Notes: a model not told the origin generated them from the letters alone. Shown: positions 34,809 through 44,283, counted from the first letter of the stretch. The stretch is DNA of 64,000 nucleotides from Bacteroidales bacterium (GCA_017464285.1 JAFUDT010000003.1:248001-312000); one strand, 5' to 3'. A program made the numbers and translations.

Positions 34809-36043
34809 TGTACATGTACCAGATTAAAGCCCCTCACGGCATCAACGGCATCAACATTGCCTTGCCTGCTTCCAAGAGCTTGACAAACAGAGCTCTTCTG
34901 CTCAACGCTTTGTCCGGCAACCGCTGTCATGTGGCCAATATGGCCGATTGCGACGACAGCCGGCTGCTGCTTGCGGCTCTCCAGAGCAACGCTACGACCA
35001 AGGATCTCGGCGCCGCCGGCACCGCCTTGCGCTTTTCGACGGCCTACTATGCTATGATGCCGGGGGTATGGGTCATCACGGGCAGCGAGCGCATGAAAAA
35101 GCGTCCCATCGGCATACTGGTCGAGGCCCTGCGCCAGCTGGGAGCCGACATCGAGTACCTGGGCCAGGAAGGCTATCCGCCGCTGCGGGTGACCGGCCAT
35201 CCGCTCAGGGGCGGTCAGGTCTGCATCGACGGCAGCGTGAGCAGCCAGTTTCTGTCGGCTCTGATGATGATAGCCCCTCTCATGGAGCAAGGGCTGTGCA
35301 TGAAATTGGAAAATACGCTCAATTCACGTCCCTATCTGGACATGACCGCCGACATGATGCGGCATTTTGGTGTCTACATACGCTGGAAGGGCCGGGAAAT
35401 CATCATTCCCTCACGCCCTTATGAGCCACCTCGGCAATACAGTATCGAAGCCGACTGGTCGGCCGCTTCCTATTGGTATGAGACCCTCAGTCTCTACAGT
35501 CAGGGCAGGCTCCTGCTTCGCGGTCTTCGACGGGAGAGCCTGCAAGGTGATGCCCGGGTGGCCGACTGGTTTGCCCAATTGGGGGTGAGGACGACCTTCG
35601 GAGCCGAAGGCTGTCTGCTGGAATCGGTACCGACCGCCAGTCGTTATTTCATAGAGGATTTTCGTCATCAGCCCGATCTGGCCCAGACTTTTGCCGTGAC
35701 GCTGGCACTCAAGGGCATCCCCTTCCATCTGAAGGGCCTGGAGAGTCTGCGTATCAAGGAAACCGACCGTCTGTCGGCACTGGTCTGCGAGATGGGCAAG
35801 CTGGGCTATGAATTCATCATCAAGGGCGACGATCTGATATGGAAAGGCAGGCGGACTGATCCGGGCAAGGCACAGGTTGTCATCGACACTTATGAAGACC
35901 ACCGTATGGCCATGGCTTTTGCCCCGGCTTCTGTTGTCTCTGATGTCCCGCTGGTCATCAGGCATCCCGAGGTGGTCGGAAAATCCTATCCCGACTTCTG
36001 GCAGCATCTGCTGCAGGCCGGGTTTGACCTTAAAGAAATCTGA
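34808..36043 (+). CDS. aroA: 3-phosphoshikimate 1-carboxyvinyltransferase (EPSP synthase)
   Basis: AroA transfers the enolpyruvyl group from PEP to shikimate 3-phosphate in aromatic amino-acid synthesis. Conserved elements are LPASKSLTNRALLLNAL (Lys of the PEP/S3P site), AAGTALRF in place of the commoner NAGTAMR, SSQFLSALMM, and the C-terminal LRIKETDRLSAL and DTYEDHRMAMAFA. The 411-residue length is near normal (about 410-430). The change at the NAGT motif is common among Bacteroidota as far as I recall, so I take it as active. Confidence 0.94.
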   Translation: MYMYQIKAPHGINGINIALPASKSLTNRALLLNALSGNRCHVANMADCDDSRLLLAALQSNATTKDLGAAGTALRFSTAYYAMMPGVWVITGSERMKKRPIGILVEALRQLGADIEYLGQEGYPPLRVTGHPLRGGQVCIDGSVSSQFLSALMMIAPLMEQGLCMKLENTLNSRPYLDMTADMMRHFGVYIRWKGREIIIPSRPYEPPRQYSIEADWSAASYWYETLSLYSQGRLLLRGLRRESLQGDARVADWFAQLGVRTTFGAEGCLLESVPTASRYFIEDFRHQPDLAQTFAVTLALKGIPFHLKGLESLRIKETDRLSALVCEMGKLGYEFIIKGDDLIWKGRRTDPGKAQVVIDTYEDHRMAMAFAPASVVSDVPLVIRHPEVVGKSYPDFWQHLLQAGFDLKEI

Positions 36044-36044
36044 C

Positions 36045-36476
36045 ATGGCAAAGTTCTTGATCATTATTTTCTCCTCGCTGGCTGTTTTGGGAATATTCAG
36101 CTGGATGGCAGGAAAATACCGCTGGTTTGAACGTGGATCTTCTCCTGCCGGACCAAGTCCGGAAGAGGGCAATTCCGTTCAGGATCAGGAACATTGCTGC
36201 GGTCGGCATCTGGTCTGTGAGAGAGACCGGGTCGCCATGTCGCAGACGGAGATTGTCTATTACAACGACGAGGAACTGGATGCCTACCGGGGGGTTGCGG
36301 CCGATGCTTACGATGACAAGGGGCTGGCTGAGTTCTCAGAGGTGTTCTACACCCTGAGACCCGACGACATGACTGGCTGGCTCAACAGTCTTCGCCTGCG
36401 TCAGATCGAGTTGCCGCTGGCCTTGCGCGACGAGGCATTGCTGATTGTCTCAGAAAGGCGTAATGGCATACAATAA
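36045..36476 (+). CDS. Membrane-anchored protein with conserved HCCGxHxVC motif, upstream of porW
   Basis: The 143-residue protein has one N-terminal transmembrane helix (about 4-22) and then a short linker. A cysteine cluster, HCCGRHLVC at residues 50-58, is followed by an acidic YYNDEELDAYRG segment and a helical C-terminus ending in LLIVSERR. I recall similar small proteins in Bacteroidales but no function. The cysteine/histidine cluster could bind metal. The ATG follows the aroA stop by one base. porW lies 66 bases downstream on the same strand, which makes a link to T9SS or the envelope possible but unproven. Confidence 0.75.
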   Translation: MAKFLIIIFSSLAVLGIFSWMAGKYRWFERGSSPAGPSPEEGNSVQDQEHCCGRHLVCERDRVAMSQTEIVYYNDEELDAYRGVAADAYDDKGLAEFSEVFYTLRPDDMTGWLNSLRLRQIELPLALRDEALLIVSERRNGIQ

Positions 36477-36542
36477 AACTGTTTTTTTAGAGTTTATTTC
36501 TGGCAGGGCCGGTGCTACGGCAGCTAAACAACCCTGCTCTGC

Positions 36543-39362
36543 ATGATGAGACAAAAGCGTATCGTACTCAGACTGGTACTGGCCCTGCTGCTCCTGTCGG
36601 GCCTGGGCTGTTCTACCCAGCGCAATACGCGTGTCTCACGCAGCTATCATGCCCTGACCACACGCTACAATGTCCGTTTCAACGGTCAGGAAAGCTACCA
36701 GAAAGGCCTTCGGCAGATGGAAACAGCCGAGAAAACCGATTATTCTTCCCTTTTGCCGGTTTATCCCATCAGCGACCATTCCCTGGGCACCTCGGCCAGC
36801 TCGCAGATGAGCCGCTGCATCGAAAAGTGCGAAAAGGCCATCAAGGAGCACTCCATCCGCGTCAAACCCGACAAGAAACCGGCTCGCAACGCTTCGCTCA
36901 AGGAAAGGATGTTCTACGAGCAGGAAGAATTCAACCCCGTCATGGGAGGTGTTTTCCTGCTGATGGCCAAGGCCCAGTTCCACAAGGCCGATTTCGAATC
37001 GTCCCTGGCCACCTGTTCCTATATAAAGAGGCATTTTCCCCTGGACAAGGATCTTTGTGACGAAACCAGCATCTGGCAGGCCCGGGCCTATTACGAATCC
37101 GACTGGATGTACGAGGCCGAAAACATCCTTGTCAGGATGAACGAGGAGGGCTTTCGTCCTTCTCTGACAGGCCCCTACTCACTGGCCTATGCCGATTTCC
37201 TTATCAAGCGCGGGCAGTATGCCGAGGCCATCCCTTTCCTGGAGATTGGCCTGAAGAACACCTCGGCCCGTCGCGAAAAGCAGCGTTATCATTTTATTTT
37301 GGGCCAACTCTACCAGATGGAGGGAGAAAATCGCAAAGCCCTGAACCATTACAAGGCGGTCTCGCGACTGAATCCTCCCTATCAGATGGATCTCAATGCC
37401 CGTATCCGCCAGACCGAGGTCGATGACCGTGGCGGCAACCGGCGTTCGCTGCGCAAGCTCAGAAGCATGAGCCGCAACCATAATAACGCGGACTATCTGG
37501 ATGCCATTTACTACGCCATGGGCAATATCTATGCCGCCGGCGGAGATACGGCCGCGGCGGTGGCATACTATCGGCAGGCCGTCGAAAAGAGTTCCAAGGA
37601 GAGTCCCTTCAAACTGCGGCCGCTGCTGGCCATGGGACGCTATTACTACGGGCGGGAAGATTTCCTCATGGCGGCCCCCTGCTATGAGGAGGCCAAATCG
37701 CTGGTCAAAGAGGAACATGAGGATTATGGGGAAATCCGTTTCCGGGCAGAAGTGCTGGACCATCTGGCACCGCATCTGCAGACCATCCACGATCAGGACA
37801 GTCTACAGGCCGTGGTCCTGCTCCCGGAAGATAGGCGCAACAGTTTGATAGACAGTCTTATCGAGGCTGCCAGACAGACTGCCAAAGAGGCAGCCCGGCA
37901 GCAGGCCCGGGAAGAGGCCTTGAGTCGCAACCGGGAAATGGCAGCCGCCAGAGAGTCTGTCCAGCCGGCTGCTCCCACTATCGCTCCAGTCCTGGGCCAG
38001 GAGGACAACAGCTGGTATTTCTACAACGAACGGGCCAAGACCGCCGGTCGAAGGGAATTCGAACGTCTATGGGGGCGTCGTGCCAGGGAAGACTACTGGC
38101 GTCTGAGAAACAAATCCTCTCTGCAGACAACGGCTTCCGGGGGCGAAGAGCCCGCACAGGCCAGCCTTCAGCCGGCCATCCAAGGTGATACGGCCCTTAT
38201 GGAGGCGGCATCGTCGTCCTCTTTCCTGGTCCCCGATATCGATTTTGAGCCTTCGGACGATCCGACCGAAGTGGGTTATTATCTCAAGGATCTGCCCCTG
38301 ACCGAAGAGCAGTGGCAGGAGTCCAACGACAAGATACGCGAGGCCCTGTTCCAAGCAGGCATGGTTTTCCGCCAGGAAATGCGCAACGACCGCTTGGCGC
38401 TGAAAATGTTCGATGAGCTCGCCCGGCGTTTTCCCGATGACGAACAATACCTGCCCGAGGCCCGTTACGTAAGCTATCTTCTGCTCATGCAGCAGGGCAA
38501 CACGCTCGCCGCTGAGGAGCAGCGCAGGCTTCTGCTGGACGATTTCTCCGCCTCCAGCCAGGCCGAATTGCTTTCCGATCCCGATTATCTGAGCAAGCTG
38601 GGGAAAATGTACCAGGTGCAGGATTCCCTGTTTGCAGCCACTTATGCCCATTTCCTGGCTGGCCGCTCGGACAGTGTCATCATGAACTATGATTACCTGG
38701 TCAGCGAGTATCCTTATAGCAACCTGCGCCGTAATTTCATGTTCCTGCGTGCCCTGGAAGCGGTGAAGGAGGGGGATGGAGACTTGTTCTATGAACTGAT
38801 GAAGGCACTGTCCGAATCCGATACCAAGAGCGAAGGCAAGGAGGGAGAAAACGATCCTTTGCTGGCAACTGCCAAGGGTATGACCGCCCTTTGGGACGAA
38901 GGTCGGCGACCAGTCAGTTTCAGTGATTTCTACTTGCGCAGCGGCGTGACCCTGGCCGACTCTCTGGCCCTGGCTGCCCTGGACTCTATCGCCGAACGCT
39001 TCGAATACCATCCCGAGGAAGTACACTATCTGGCTTTGGGCTACAGTCCCGACTCGATCAATGCCAACCGGCTGCTCTTCGATGTGGCTCTGTATAATTT
39101 CACCAATTTCCTGATCCGTGACTACGAGCTCAGTCTGGAAAAAATCGGAGGGCAGGAGGTGCTGATGATCCGCTCATTCGAGAATGCCGAGGACGTGTTG
39201 CGCTATGTCTCCTGGATGACCTTCCAAGGACAGTTGCCCGATGTGAAATATCCGGGTCTCCAATACATCATTGTTTCCGAGAGCAACTACCGCAAGTTCG
39301 AAGGTCAGTATCCCGAGGAGGCTTACCAGCGCTTCTTCAGGAAGTATTATCTGCAGCAGTGA
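36543..39362 (+). CDS. porW: T9SS lipoprotein PorW/SprE (TPR-rich)
   Basis: PorW (SprE in Flavobacterium) is an outer-membrane-associated lipoprotein needed for type IX secretion and gliding, thought to couple the PorL/M motor side to the outer-membrane translocon. The lipobox LLSGLGC gives acylated Cys23. The next residues, NTRVSRSYHALTTRYNVRFNG, are characteristic of the family. TPR-like helical pairs cover about residues 120-450; an Ala/Gln-rich charged region (about 435-480) and a second TPR part with a C-terminal globular domain (about 800-939) follow. It is the last gene of the run beginning at ruvC and has its own terminator. Confidence 0.9.
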   Translation: MMRQKRIVLRLVLALLLLSGLGCSTQRNTRVSRSYHALTTRYNVRFNGQESYQKGLRQMETAEKTDYSSLLPVYPISDHSLGTSASSQMSRCIEKCEKAIKEHSIRVKPDKKPARNASLKERMFYEQEEFNPVMGGVFLLMAKAQFHKADFESSLATCSYIKRHFPLDKDLCDETSIWQARAYYESDWMYEAENILVRMNEEGFRPSLTGPYSLAYADFLIKRGQYAEAIPFLEIGLKNTSARREKQRYHFILGQLYQMEGENRKALNHYKAVSRLNPPYQMDLNARIRQTEVDDRGGNRRSLRKLRSMSRNHNNADYLDAIYYAMGNIYAAGGDTAAAVAYYRQAVEKSSKESPFKLRPLLAMGRYYYGREDFLMAAPCYEEAKSLVKEEHEDYGEIRFRAEVLDHLAPHLQTIHDQDSLQAVVLLPEDRRNSLIDSLIEAARQTAKEAARQQAREEALSRNREMAAARESVQPAAPTIAPVLGQEDNSWYFYNERAKTAGRREFERLWGRRAREDYWRLRNKSSLQTTASGGEEPAQASLQPAIQGDTALMEAASSSSFLVPDIDFEPSDDPTEVGYYLKDLPLTEEQWQESNDKIREALFQAGMVFRQEMRNDRLALKMFDELARRFPDDEQYLPEARYVSYLLLMQQGNTLAAEEQRRLLLDDFSASSQAELLSDPDYLSKLGKMYQVQDSLFAATYAHFLAGRSDSVIMNYDYLVSEYPYSNLRRNFMFLRALEAVKEGDGDLFYELMKALSESDTKSEGKEGENDPLLATAKGMTALWDEGRRPVSFSDFYLRSGVTLADSLALAALDSIAERFEYHPEEVHYLALGYSPDSINANRLLFDVALYNFTNFLIRDYELSLEKIGGQEVLMIRSFENAEDVLRYVSWMTFQGQLPDVKYPGLQYIIVSESNYRKFEGQYPEEAYQRFFRKYYLQQ

Positions 39363-39387
39363 CTCTTTTGATTTGGCTAAACGGCAG

Positions 39388-39423
39388 AAGCCCGGAAGAT
39401 CGTATGACCTTCCGGGCTTTCTT
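39388..39423 (+). terminator. Rho-independent terminator after porW
   Basis: An 11-bp stem AAGCCCGGAAG (39388-39398) with its complement (39409-39419) and a T-rich tail (TTTCTT) lies 25 bases beyond the porW stop. Confidence 0.85.
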
Positions 39424-39474
39424 GACTGCCGGGAGTCGTCGGGACGGCACCCCTTTGATTATAGCACGCCTGGA

Positions 39475-40023
39475 TTATTTCTTGAAATAGCGTTTGAGCA
39501 GGCCCTCGAAACCCTGACCGTGACGGGCTTCGTCCTTGGCCATTTCGTGAACGGTGTCGTGGATGGCATCCCAGCCTTCTGCCTTGGCACGTTTGGCGAT
39601 ACGCATCTTTTCGGCGCAGGCTCCCGATTCGGCATTCATGCGCTTGTCCAGATTGGTCTTGGTGTCCCAGACCATTTCACCGAGCAGCTCGGCAAATTTG
39701 GCGCAATGCTCGGCCTCTTCGAAGGCGTAGCGTTTGAAGGCCTCGGCCACCTCGGGATAGCCTTCGCGGTCGGCCTGGCGGCTCATGGCCAGGTACATGC
39801 CCACCTCGGTGGCCTCCGACATGAACTGCGCGTTCAGATCTTTAATCATTTCCGGATCGCTGTCCTTGGCGACTCCGATAACGTGCTCTGTGACGAAATT
39901 GAGTTTTTCTTCGACGAGCTCTTTAAACTTGTCTTTGGGCTGACGGCACTGGGGACATCTGTCGGGTGCCTGATCGCCTTCGTGTACATAGCCGCATACA
40001 GTGCAAATCCATTTCTTTGCCAT
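39475..40023 (-). CDS. Reverse rubrerythrin-type peroxidase (rubredoxin plus ferritin-like domain)
   Basis: This 182-residue peroxide-detoxifying iron protein has an N-terminal rubredoxin-like domain (Cys pairs in CTVCGY and CPQC, residues about 8-27) followed by a four-helix ferritin-like di-iron domain. The di-iron ligands are suggested by [24 protein letters not shown] and DEARHGQGF. Having rubredoxin first marks the reverse rubrerythrin arrangement, known from anaerobes as an NADH-dependent hydrogen peroxide reductase when paired with a reductase. It is monocistronic, between the porW and gdhA terminators. Confidence 0.93.
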   Translation of the reverse strand: MAKKWICTVCGYVHEGDQAPDRCPQCRQPKDKFKELVEEKLNFVTEHVIGVAKDSDPEMIKDLNAQFMSEATEVGMYLAMSRQADREGYPEVAEAFKRYAFEEAEHCAKFAELLGEMVWDTKTNLDKRMNAESGACAEKMRIAKRAKAEGWDAIHDTVHEMAKDEARHGQGFEGLLKRYFKK

Positions 40024-40091
40024 AGTTTTCGTAAATTAAAAGGTTAATAATTCAAATGTTTAAATGTTCATGGGTTGAGATTCCATCTCGG

Positions 40092-40099
40092 CAAATATA
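40092..40099 (-). promoter_or_regulatory. -7 element for rubrerythrin gene
   Basis: TATATTTG on the minus strand fits the -7 consensus, giving a leader of about 65 bases that is very AT-rich. No exact -33 TTTG was seen. Confidence 0.6.
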
Positions 40100-40153
40100 G
40101 GAATAAAAAACGGATATCCGCAGGCTTAACATCTTTTGCGAAAAGCCATCGGC

Positions 40154-40191
40154 AAAAAAGAAAGGAGCCCGCTGTGATGGCGCGCTCCTTT
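40154..40191 (-). terminator. Rho-independent terminator of gdhA
   Basis: On the minus strand AAAGGAGC (40184-40191) pairs with GCTCCTTT (40161-40168), with further G/C pairs inside, followed by a U run encoded by the A residues at 40154-40159. It lies about 30 bases beyond the gdhA stop. Confidence 0.82.
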
Positions 40192-40221
40192 TCTGGATGG
40201 TATGAAACTTTTTGATTTGGC

Positions 40222-41559
40222 TTAGATGACACCCTGGGCCATCATGGCTTTGGCCACCTTCATGAAGCCGGCCACGTTGGCACCCTTGACATAATTGACG
40301 TAGTCGCCTTCCTGTCCGTATTTGACGCAGGCTTCGTGAATGTCGTGCATGATGCCCTGCAGTTTCTGGTCGACTTCTTCCTTGCTCCAGCTCAGACGCA
40401 TCGAGTTCTGAGTCATTTCCAGACCGGAAACCGAGACACCGCCGGCGTTGGCAGCTTTACCGGGAGCATACAGGATCTTGGCCTTCAGGAATTCATCGAC
40501 GGCTTCGGGCGTAGAAGGCATGTTGGCACCTTCGGAAACGGCGATGACTCCGTTCTTGAGCAGTGCGCGGGCGTCGTCGCCGTTGATCTCGTTCTGGGTG
40601 GCACTGGGCAGGGCGATGGTGCATTTCTCGTTCCAGGGACGGGCGCCTTCGACATACTTGACGCCGTACTTCTCGGCATATTCGCGGATACGGCCGCGAT
40701 AGACGTTCTTCAGCTCGAAGATGTAGTCGAGTTTTTCACGGTCGATACCGTCCGGATCATAAATGTAGCCGTTGGAGTCGGACATAGTGATGACCTTGCC
40801 GCCCAGCTGCAGCACCTTCTCGGCAGTGTACTGGGCGACATTGCCCGAGCCGGAGATGGCGCAGACCTGACCCTTGAGGTCGGTGATGCCGTATTTGCGC
40901 TTAAGCATGTTCATCAGGAAATAGATGTTGCCGTAACCGGTGGCTTCCGGACGGATCAGTGAACCGCCGAACTCCAGGCCTTTGCCCGTCAGGGTGCCGG
41001 TGAATTCGTTGCGCAGTTTCTTGTACATACCGAACATGTAGGCGACTTCGCGGCCGCCTACACCGATATCACCGGCAGGAACGTCGATGTCGGGACCGAT
41101 CATCTTGTGCAGCTCCAGCATGAAGGCCTGGCAGAAGCGCATGATTTCGGCATTGGATTTGCCTCTGGGCGAGAAATCGGAACCACCTTTGGCTCCGCCC
41201 ATCGGCAGAGTGGTCAAAGCGTTTTTGAAGGTCTGTTCGAAGGCCAGGAATTTCAGAATGCCGGGATAGACCGATGCGTGGAAGCGGATACCGCCCTTGT
41301 ACGGACCGATGGCGTTGTTGTGTTGTATACGGTAGCCCATATTGGTCTGCCAGTTACCCTGATCGTCCATCCAGGTGACACGGAACGAGAGGATACGGTC
41401 GGGAATGCACAGGCGCTCTACCAGGTTGACTTTGTCGAACTCGGGATGTTTGTTGTACTCTTCTTCAATGGTGCTCAACACTTCTCCGACGGCCTGAATG
41501 TACTCCGGTTCATTCGGAAATCTGCGTTCAAGATTCGCAATGACTTCTTTCGTTTTCAT
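40222..41559 (-). CDS. gdhA: NADP-type glutamate dehydrogenase
   Basis: This hexameric enzyme makes glutamate from 2-oxoglutarate and ammonia, the main ammonium assimilation route in many Bacteroidales. The 445-residue sequence shows the substrate-binding GGIRFHASV and LPMGGAKGGSDFSPRGKS (catalytic Lys), then PAGDIGVGGREV and the Rossmann motif SGSGNVAQYTAEK. The length and motifs match the bacterial hexameric class with NADPH preference, though cofactor choice is inferred. The ATG at 41559 is the family start; a longer frame would run into the leader. Confidence 0.96.
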   Translation of the reverse strand: MKTKEVIANLERRFPNEPEYIQAVGEVLSTIEEEYNKHPEFDKVNLVERLCIPDRILSFRVTWMDDQGNWQTNMGYRIQHNNAIGPYKGGIRFHASVYPGILKFLAFEQTFKNALTTLPMGGAKGGSDFSPRGKSNAEIMRFCQAFMLELHKMIGPDIDVPAGDIGVGGREVAYMFGMYKKLRNEFTGTLTGKGLEFGGSLIRPEATGYGNIYFLMNMLKRKYGITDLKGQVCAISGSGNVAQYTAEKVLQLGGKVITMSDSNGYIYDPDGIDREKLDYIFELKNVYRGRIREYAEKYGVKYVEGARPWNEKCTIALPSATQNEINGDDARALLKNGVIAVSEGANMPSTPEAVDEFLKAKILYAPGKAANAGGVSVSGLEMTQNSMRLSWSKEEVDQKLQGIMHDIHEACVKYGQEGDYVNYVKGANVAGFMKVAKAMMAQGVI

Positions 41560-41602
41560 AGGTGTATTTAGAATTAAAACTTGGGTGTCTGAAAAACGGG
41601 TG

Positions 41603-41634
41603 CAAATATAGGACAAAACCGTTTCCTCTGCAAA
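41603..41634 (-). promoter_or_regulatory. Bacteroidota promoter for gdhA
   Basis: TTTG (41631-41634, minus strand) and TATATTTG (41603-41610) are separated by exactly 20 bases, a full match to both consensus elements. The leader is about 40 bases. Confidence 0.82.
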
Positions 41635-41713
41635 TAATATGCTGTATATTTTTCAAATATTTTTATACATTCCTGATTTTCAGTAAAATAAAAAATGTAT
41701 ATATATTCATGCA

Positions 41714-41744
41714 TTGAATATGTCCGCTATTATGTCTACATTTG
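41714..41744 (+). promoter_or_regulatory. Bacteroidota promoter for GH43 gene
   Basis: TTG (41714-41716) is followed after 20 bases by TACATTTG (41737-41744). This rules out the apparent TTG start at 41714 and supports the ATG at 41783. Confidence 0.78.
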
Positions 41745-41782
41745 CACAATACTCCCCTACGGAAGCGGATACTTCAGGCAAG

Positions 41783-43315
41783 ATGAAGACAGGAACAAGC
41801 ATCGTTTTTAGGCTGGGCAGTCTCCTACATGGACGGCTCTGCGCCCTGTGCCTGGACCTGTGCCTTGCCAGCTGCCTGCTGCCCGCGGTGGCCCAGCTAA
41901 GGCAGTTCAATCCTCTGGTGCCCGACTACCTGGCCGACCCTTCCATTTCGAAATTCGGCGACACCTACTACCTTTTCGGCACCACCGACATCGGTCGCGG
42001 GCTGGAACAGGCCGGCCCCCCGGTGGTATGGACCTCGAAGGACTTTGTCAACTGGTCTTTCGAAGGCAGTTATCTGCAAGGTATCGACTGGTCGCAACCA
42101 TATCCCTACGTAACGCCCTCCGGTGAAACTCGGACAGGCTATTTCCGCCTGTGGGCCCCCAGCCGGGTGACGCGCCACGGGCAGGAATACTGGTTGTATG
42201 CCACCCTGGTACGCCCCGAAGGTAAGGCGGCCACCTACCTGCTGGTGGCCCGGCATCCCGAAGGACCCTATCGTTTTGCCCAGGGGGAGGGCCTGTTTCC
42301 TCCCGGACAGGAACGGTCGGACAGTCCTGCTGTCGTTCCCGACATAGACGGTGAGCCCTTTTTCGACACCGACGGGCAGGGTTGGCTGCTGTGGCGGCGC
42401 AGAAATATAGCCCGGCTCAGTCCTGACGGGCGCAGTATCGTCGCCGGCAGCCAGCGCACTCTCTATACGCTGCGCGGAGGCTACAGCGAGGGACCGGCCA
42501 TGTTCCGCAGAGAGGGCATTTACTATTATATCTACACCCAGAGCGGCCACCAGAATTATGCCAATGCCTACATGATGAGCTGGGACAGTCCGCAGTACGG
42601 TTTCGATGCTCCCGAGGCGAACGATCTGTTCCTGTTCTCCTCCCCGGCCGCCGGCATCTGGGGACCGGGCCACGGCAACGTTTTTTACGAGCCCGATCGC
42701 GATGAGTATTTCTTTTGCTATCTGGAGTACGGAGAGGGAGGAACGACCCGTCAGGTCTGCGTCAACCGCATGGACTTTGACGAGAACGGCGAGATTATCG
42801 TCATGCGCCCCGACCGTCAGGGAGTGGGCTACCTGGCCCCCTCCCGGGAAAGGCGCCTGAACCTGGCGCTGTCGGCCAGTCTGACTGCCTCTTCCCGGCG
42901 GGACTCCCGACGTGTCAAGGTGCTCATGGAGACCCGTCCCGACGAGCCCCTCGAGGATAGTCTTTCGATACGCGAGATGAGCCGGGTTTTCGATTTTGGG
43001 GCGGACAAGGCAGCCGACCTGTCCAATGCGACCTGCTGGAAAGCCGATGCCCGGGATTCCCTGCCTTGGATTATGATGGATCTGGGGCGGGTGAGAAAAG
43101 TGCGTGAAGTTCAGATGGCCTTCACCTGCCCCACGGGGGGACACAGCTGGCTGTTGGAAAAATCCCGTGACGGCCGTCACTGGAAGCCCTGTGCCGTCGA
43201 AACGCGGCGAGCCGTCCGTTCACCGCACCGTGCCCTACGCATCGGCCGCACCCGCTACCTTCGGCTTACCGTCACGGAAGGGGAGGGCGGTCTCTGGGAA
43301 TGGAAGGTATATTGA
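41783..43315 (+). CDS. Glycoside hydrolase family 43 with C-terminal F5/8-type (discoidin) domain
   Basis: The 510-residue exported enzyme has a five-bladed propeller GH43 domain (about residues 45-360). The start NPLVPDYLADPSI carries the likely base Asp, followed by SKFGDTYYLFGTTD; SPAVVPDIDGEPF, YSEGPAMFRREGIYYY and GPGHGNVFY fit the propeller active site. The last 130 residues (LPWIMMDLGRVRKVREVQ...RYLRLTV) form a coagulation factor 5/8-type carbohydrate-binding domain. GH43 enzymes act on arabinan, xylan or galactan side chains; the exact activity cannot be read from the sequence. The N-terminal hydrophobic segment contains several cysteines (LCALCLDLCLASC), so it may be a lipoprotein. 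Confidence 0.88.
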   Translation: MKTGTSIVFRLGSLLHGRLCALCLDLCLASCLLPAVAQLRQFNPLVPDYLADPSISKFGDTYYLFGTTDIGRGLEQAGPPVVWTSKDFVNWSFEGSYLQGIDWSQPYPYVTPSGETRTGYFRLWAPSRVTRHGQEYWLYATLVRPEGKAATYLLVARHPEGPYRFAQGEGLFPPGQERSDSPAVVPDIDGEPFFDTDGQGWLLWRRRNIARLSPDGRSIVAGSQRTLYTLRGGYSEGPAMFRREGIYYYIYTQSGHQNYANAYMMSWDSPQYGFDAPEANDLFLFSSPAAGIWGPGHGNVFYEPDRDEYFFCYLEYGEGGTTRQVCVNRMDFDENGEIIVMRPDRQGVGYLAPSRERRLNLALSASLTASSRRDSRRVKVLMETRPDEPLEDSLSIREMSRVFDFGADKAADLSNATCWKADARDSLPWIMMDLGRVRKVREVQMAFTCPTGGHSWLLEKSRDGRHWKPCAVETRRAVRSPHRALRIGRTRYLRLTVTEGEGGLWEWKVY

Positions 43316-43332
43316 AAATCAAATAGGCAAAA

Positions 43333-44217
43333 ATGAAACTGACGAAGATGAAACCCACCTTGCTGCTGGCCCTATGCTGCTGCCTTTTCCTGTCATGCCG
43401 GCAGCAGGCCGCGTCCATCCTGTTCGAATCCGGCGACGACTTCGAGTCGCTCAAGTCCCTTGCTGCGGAAAAGCGGCGGCCGCTGATGCTCTTTGTCTGG
43501 AAGAACGATAATCGTATGACCCGTATTGTCCGGGAGGAAGTCCTGGGCGATGCCCAGGTGGCCGGTTTCTTCAACGAGCATTTTGTCAATGTCCAGATCC
43601 ATATCGGCGATCGCCGCTGGCGATGGATGGAACAGCAATACGGACTTTGTGCCTACCCGCTCATGCTGGTCGTGGACGATCGGGGCCGCCTGATCGCGGA
43701 ATTCTCTTCTTTAGGGCGGCTGGGACTCACCGAGGAGGGTGAACTGCCTTGCCGCCGTCCTTTGCTGCGTCAGGCCGGACTCTACAGCCGGTTCTCCGCC
43801 GAGAACGACTCGGTTTTCTTCCGCGAGGAGAACTGGAAGGTGATGGACGGCTGCCATATCCGTCTCGATTCGGAACTCTTCCACCGTATCCTGCGCAACA
43901 AGGAACTGCTGCGCAGCCGCTACGGACAGAACTATGATGTGCTGGTTGACTATAATCTCTCGGCGACCGCCGTCAGTCTTTTCCTGCCCGACCGGGGCAA
44001 TACCCCCCGCCGCAACAACTACCGCATCCGTACCTACTATCAGACGCTGGACAGTTTTGATATCGACCGACGGGAACGCTACCGCTTCTATGCCGACGTC
44101 AATCTGGCGGCCGGAGAGGGACGTTACCAGGATGTGTTCTCCCTGGCCAAGGCTGCCCTGGATCAGGGCTACATCCAGGAGATAGAATATGAAGACCTGA
44201 TGGCCAACTTCCAGTAA
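43333..44217 (+). CDS. Thioredoxin-fold lipoprotein without redox motif
   Basis: The 294-residue protein has a lipoprotein signal (cysteine cluster LCCCLFLSC, likely acylated Cys near 22). Residues about 35-140 look like a thioredoxin fold (RRPLMLFVWKND...FFNEHFVNVQIH...YPLMLVVDDRG). The CXXC pair of thioredoxins is absent: the position after the strand reads KNDNR, so no disulfide chemistry is expected. The C-terminal half is helical and unassigned. The gene lies 17 bases after GH43 and is probably cotranscribed. I cannot assign a function. Confidence 0.72.
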   Translation: MKLTKMKPTLLLALCCCLFLSCRQQAASILFESGDDFESLKSLAAEKRRPLMLFVWKNDNRMTRIVREEVLGDAQVAGFFNEHFVNVQIHIGDRRWRWMEQQYGLCAYPLMLVVDDRGRLIAEFSSLGRLGLTEEGELPCRRPLLRQAGLYSRFSAENDSVFFREENWKVMDGCHIRLDSELFHRILRNKELLRSRYGQNYDVLVDYNLSATAVSLFLPDRGNTPRRNNYRIRTYYQTLDSFDIDRRERYRFYADVNLAAGEGRYQDVFSLAKAALDQGYIQEIEYEDLMANFQ

Positions 44218-44256
44218 AAAGCCAGCGCCCCGGAAATCTCAGGATATCCGGGGCGC
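44216..44256 (-). terminator. Terminator between the thioredoxin-fold gene and secA
   Basis: A stem of about 10 bp (GCGCCCCGGA at 44225-44234 with 44247-44256) lies between convergent genes. On the minus strand it is followed by GCTGGC and a T run (complement of 44216-44220), so it mainly terminates secA. It could also act in the other direction. Confidence 0.75.
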
Positions 44257-44283
44257 CGACTTTCTGGAACTGTCATTCCTGCC

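Noticed and set aside
35877..36476. 199-codon version of the small membrane protein beginning inside aroA
   Set aside because: The first 56 residues are aroA in another frame; the ATG at 36045 begins the membrane helix.
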